Assembly: GCA_017508345.1 (NCBI GenBank)
Contig: JAFVZD010000010.1
Coordinates: 1-6,765 of the forward strand
Direction of reading: 5' to 3'
Source: Clostridia bacterium
GTDB taxonomy: Bacteria > Bacillota_A > Clostridia > Christensenellales > UBA1242
DNA: 6,765 nt
The notes under the pieces are model-generated. The model ran no database searches. It was given only the letters and a program-made list of their open reading frames with translations, and was not told where the DNA came from. Each line of letters starts with the position of its first letter. Within the stretch, counting starts at the first letter, position 1. Positions 6,108-6,765 of this stretch are shown here, piece by piece. Both the position numbers and the translations under genes were made by a program.

Positions 6108-6599
6108 TCAAAAGCGTCTCTGAATAGCACAAATATTGGCGGCGATAGCTCCTGCCATATAGCAGAATATTGCCATATGTACGGTAACTGCACTATTGTA
6201 TAGCACACCCAAGCCACTGGAATCTATAACAGTAAAGGCAAAGGATGCTGCTATAACTATACTCAACATAGCTAGCATAGACATTCCTAGATTGAGAAAA
6301 TAAACATTGCGATTACGCAAGAAAAATTGTAGTATACCAGTAATTATCATTAGTCCTGCTAGTATGGTGGCCACTAGGCATAGGATACTAGCGACATAGG
6401 CATTGCCCTCGGTAGAATTCTGTAATACTTGGAGCAGGGACCATGTCTCTGAGGTACTACCCCCTAATATACCGCTGGATGCGGTGAATTGGAATGCTGG
6501 AATAAAGAAGGATGCTATCATTATCACGCACCCTACTAGGAATACGAACAGCAGTGCGATAGAGCCATGCTTTTTGGATTTTGATTTTTTCTTAGCCAT
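6108..6599 (-). CDS. Small four-helix membrane protein of unknown function (163 residues)
   Basis: I recognise no named family. The ATG at 6597-6599 has AGGAGG (6606-6611) six bases upstream. The protein opens with a lysine-rich cytoplasmic tail (MAKKKSKSKK), followed by four hydrophobic segments at about 12-36, 67-93, 100-125 and 136-158, and ends in QRRF. Charge placement puts both ends inside. The loop between helices 1 and 2 (about 40-65, Ser/Gly/Thr-rich) would be outside. There are no catalytic or metal-binding motifs. It begins ten bases after the DegV-family stop codon and shares its transcript, so a membrane or lipid-linked role is possible but unproven. Small proteins of this plan are common and often uncharacterised in Bacillota. 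Confidence 0.9.
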   Translation of the reverse strand: MAKKKSKSKKHGSIALLFVFLVGCVIMIASFFIPAFQFTASSGILGGSTSETWSLLQVLQNSTEGNAYVASILCLVATILAGLMIITGILQFFLRNRNVYFLNLGMSMLAMLSIVIAASFAFTVIDSSGLGVLYNSAVTVHMAIFCYMAGAIAANICAIQRRF

Positions 6600-6609
6600 A
6601 CAATACCTC

Positions 6610-6765
6610 CTATTTGGATTTGGCCTTGTGGAATATTATACCCAAAGTATCTGGTCCACAGTGTGCACCAATGGTAGGGCCAATAGGCTGGACAATAATA
6701 TTAGCGTTGGCTCCCACTAGGTCACGAACCTTGGACTCTAGGACGCGGGCATCAGGTAGGCAATC
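6610..6765 (-). CDS. DegV-family protein, C-terminal 51 residues (fatty-acid-binding, FakB-like)
   Basis: Only the end of the gene is in the window; its start lies beyond the right edge. The tail reads IIVQPIGPTIGAHCGPDTLG followed by IIFHKAKSK. The 'P-I-G-P-x-I-G-A-H-x-G-P-x-x-L-G' block is the hallmark C-terminal motif of DegV proteins, which bind a fatty acid and, in characterised cases (FakB), present it to the kinase FakA for phosphorylation and use in membrane lipid synthesis. Here the motif has GPDT where GPGT/GPGA is usual. The TAG stop (6610-6612) overlaps the ribosome site of the next gene, so the two form one transcript. Confidence 0.88.
   Translation of the reverse strand, partial: DCLPDARVLESKVRDLVGANANIIVQPIGPTIGAHCGPDTLGIIFHKAKSK

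Noticed and set aside
5963..6217. An 84-codon minus-strand open frame spanning the terminator and the end of the membrane-protein gene
   Set aside because: It is in a different frame from the supported gene, crosses its terminator and the long palindrome, and has no ribosome site.
6403..6720. A 105-codon plus-strand open frame at the right edge
   Set aside because: It is antisense to the four-helix membrane protein and the DegV tail, with no ribosome site.

Overview
The window looks like part of a chromosome from a low-GC Gram-positive bacterium (Bacillota, probably an uncultured gut-type Clostridia/Bacilli lineage; this is inference). The supporting signs are AT-rich DNA, strong AGGAGG-type ribosome sites 6-10 bases before each start, a textbook sigma-A promoter, the tail of a DegV-family gene, and a very long secreted protein with BspA-type leucine-rich repeats followed by InlB-type repeats. 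All five supported genes lie on the minus strand, so the window reads from right to left. No plus-strand gene, tRNA, rRNA, CRISPR array, insertion sequence or integrase was found.

Right edge (6108-6765): the last 51 codons of a DegV-family (fatty-acid-binding, FakB-like) gene run directly into a gene for a 163-residue four-helix membrane protein of unknown function. The DegV stop codon overlaps the ribosome site of the membrane-protein gene. A clear rho-independent terminator at 6062-6094 ends this unit.

Intergenic region (5741-6107): about 370 bases without a gene. It holds the terminator, a 27-base near-perfect palindrome (6023-6049) with outer pairing arms, a set of overlapping AT-rich dyads (5870-5916), and a fully consensus promoter (TTGACA, 17 bases, TGnTATAAT). 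Two inverted repeats are built into the -35, spacer and -10 of that promoter, which suggests a regulated transcription unit.

Middle (3277-5740): a two-gene operon driven by that promoter. The first gene encodes a 231-residue, probably soluble protein. The second encodes a 592-residue protein with a membrane segment near each end of a large acidic central domain. The two reading frames overlap by 11 bases, so translation is probably coupled. I recognise neither family, and this pair is the best candidate here for an undescribed system.

Left (1-3199): a secreted surface protein with an intact frame that runs off the left edge. It has a signal peptide, about 14 LRR_5/BspA-type repeats, three InlB B-type (Listeria-Bacteroides) repeats and two copies of a further divergent repeat. 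It has a good -10 box of its own in the 77-base gap (3200-3276). No convincing terminator separates it from the two-gene operon, so the three genes may be partly co-transcribed. If they work together, the natural guess is a cell-envelope function: a membrane-spanning protein, its cytoplasmic partner and a surface adhesin-like protein. That is inference from position only.
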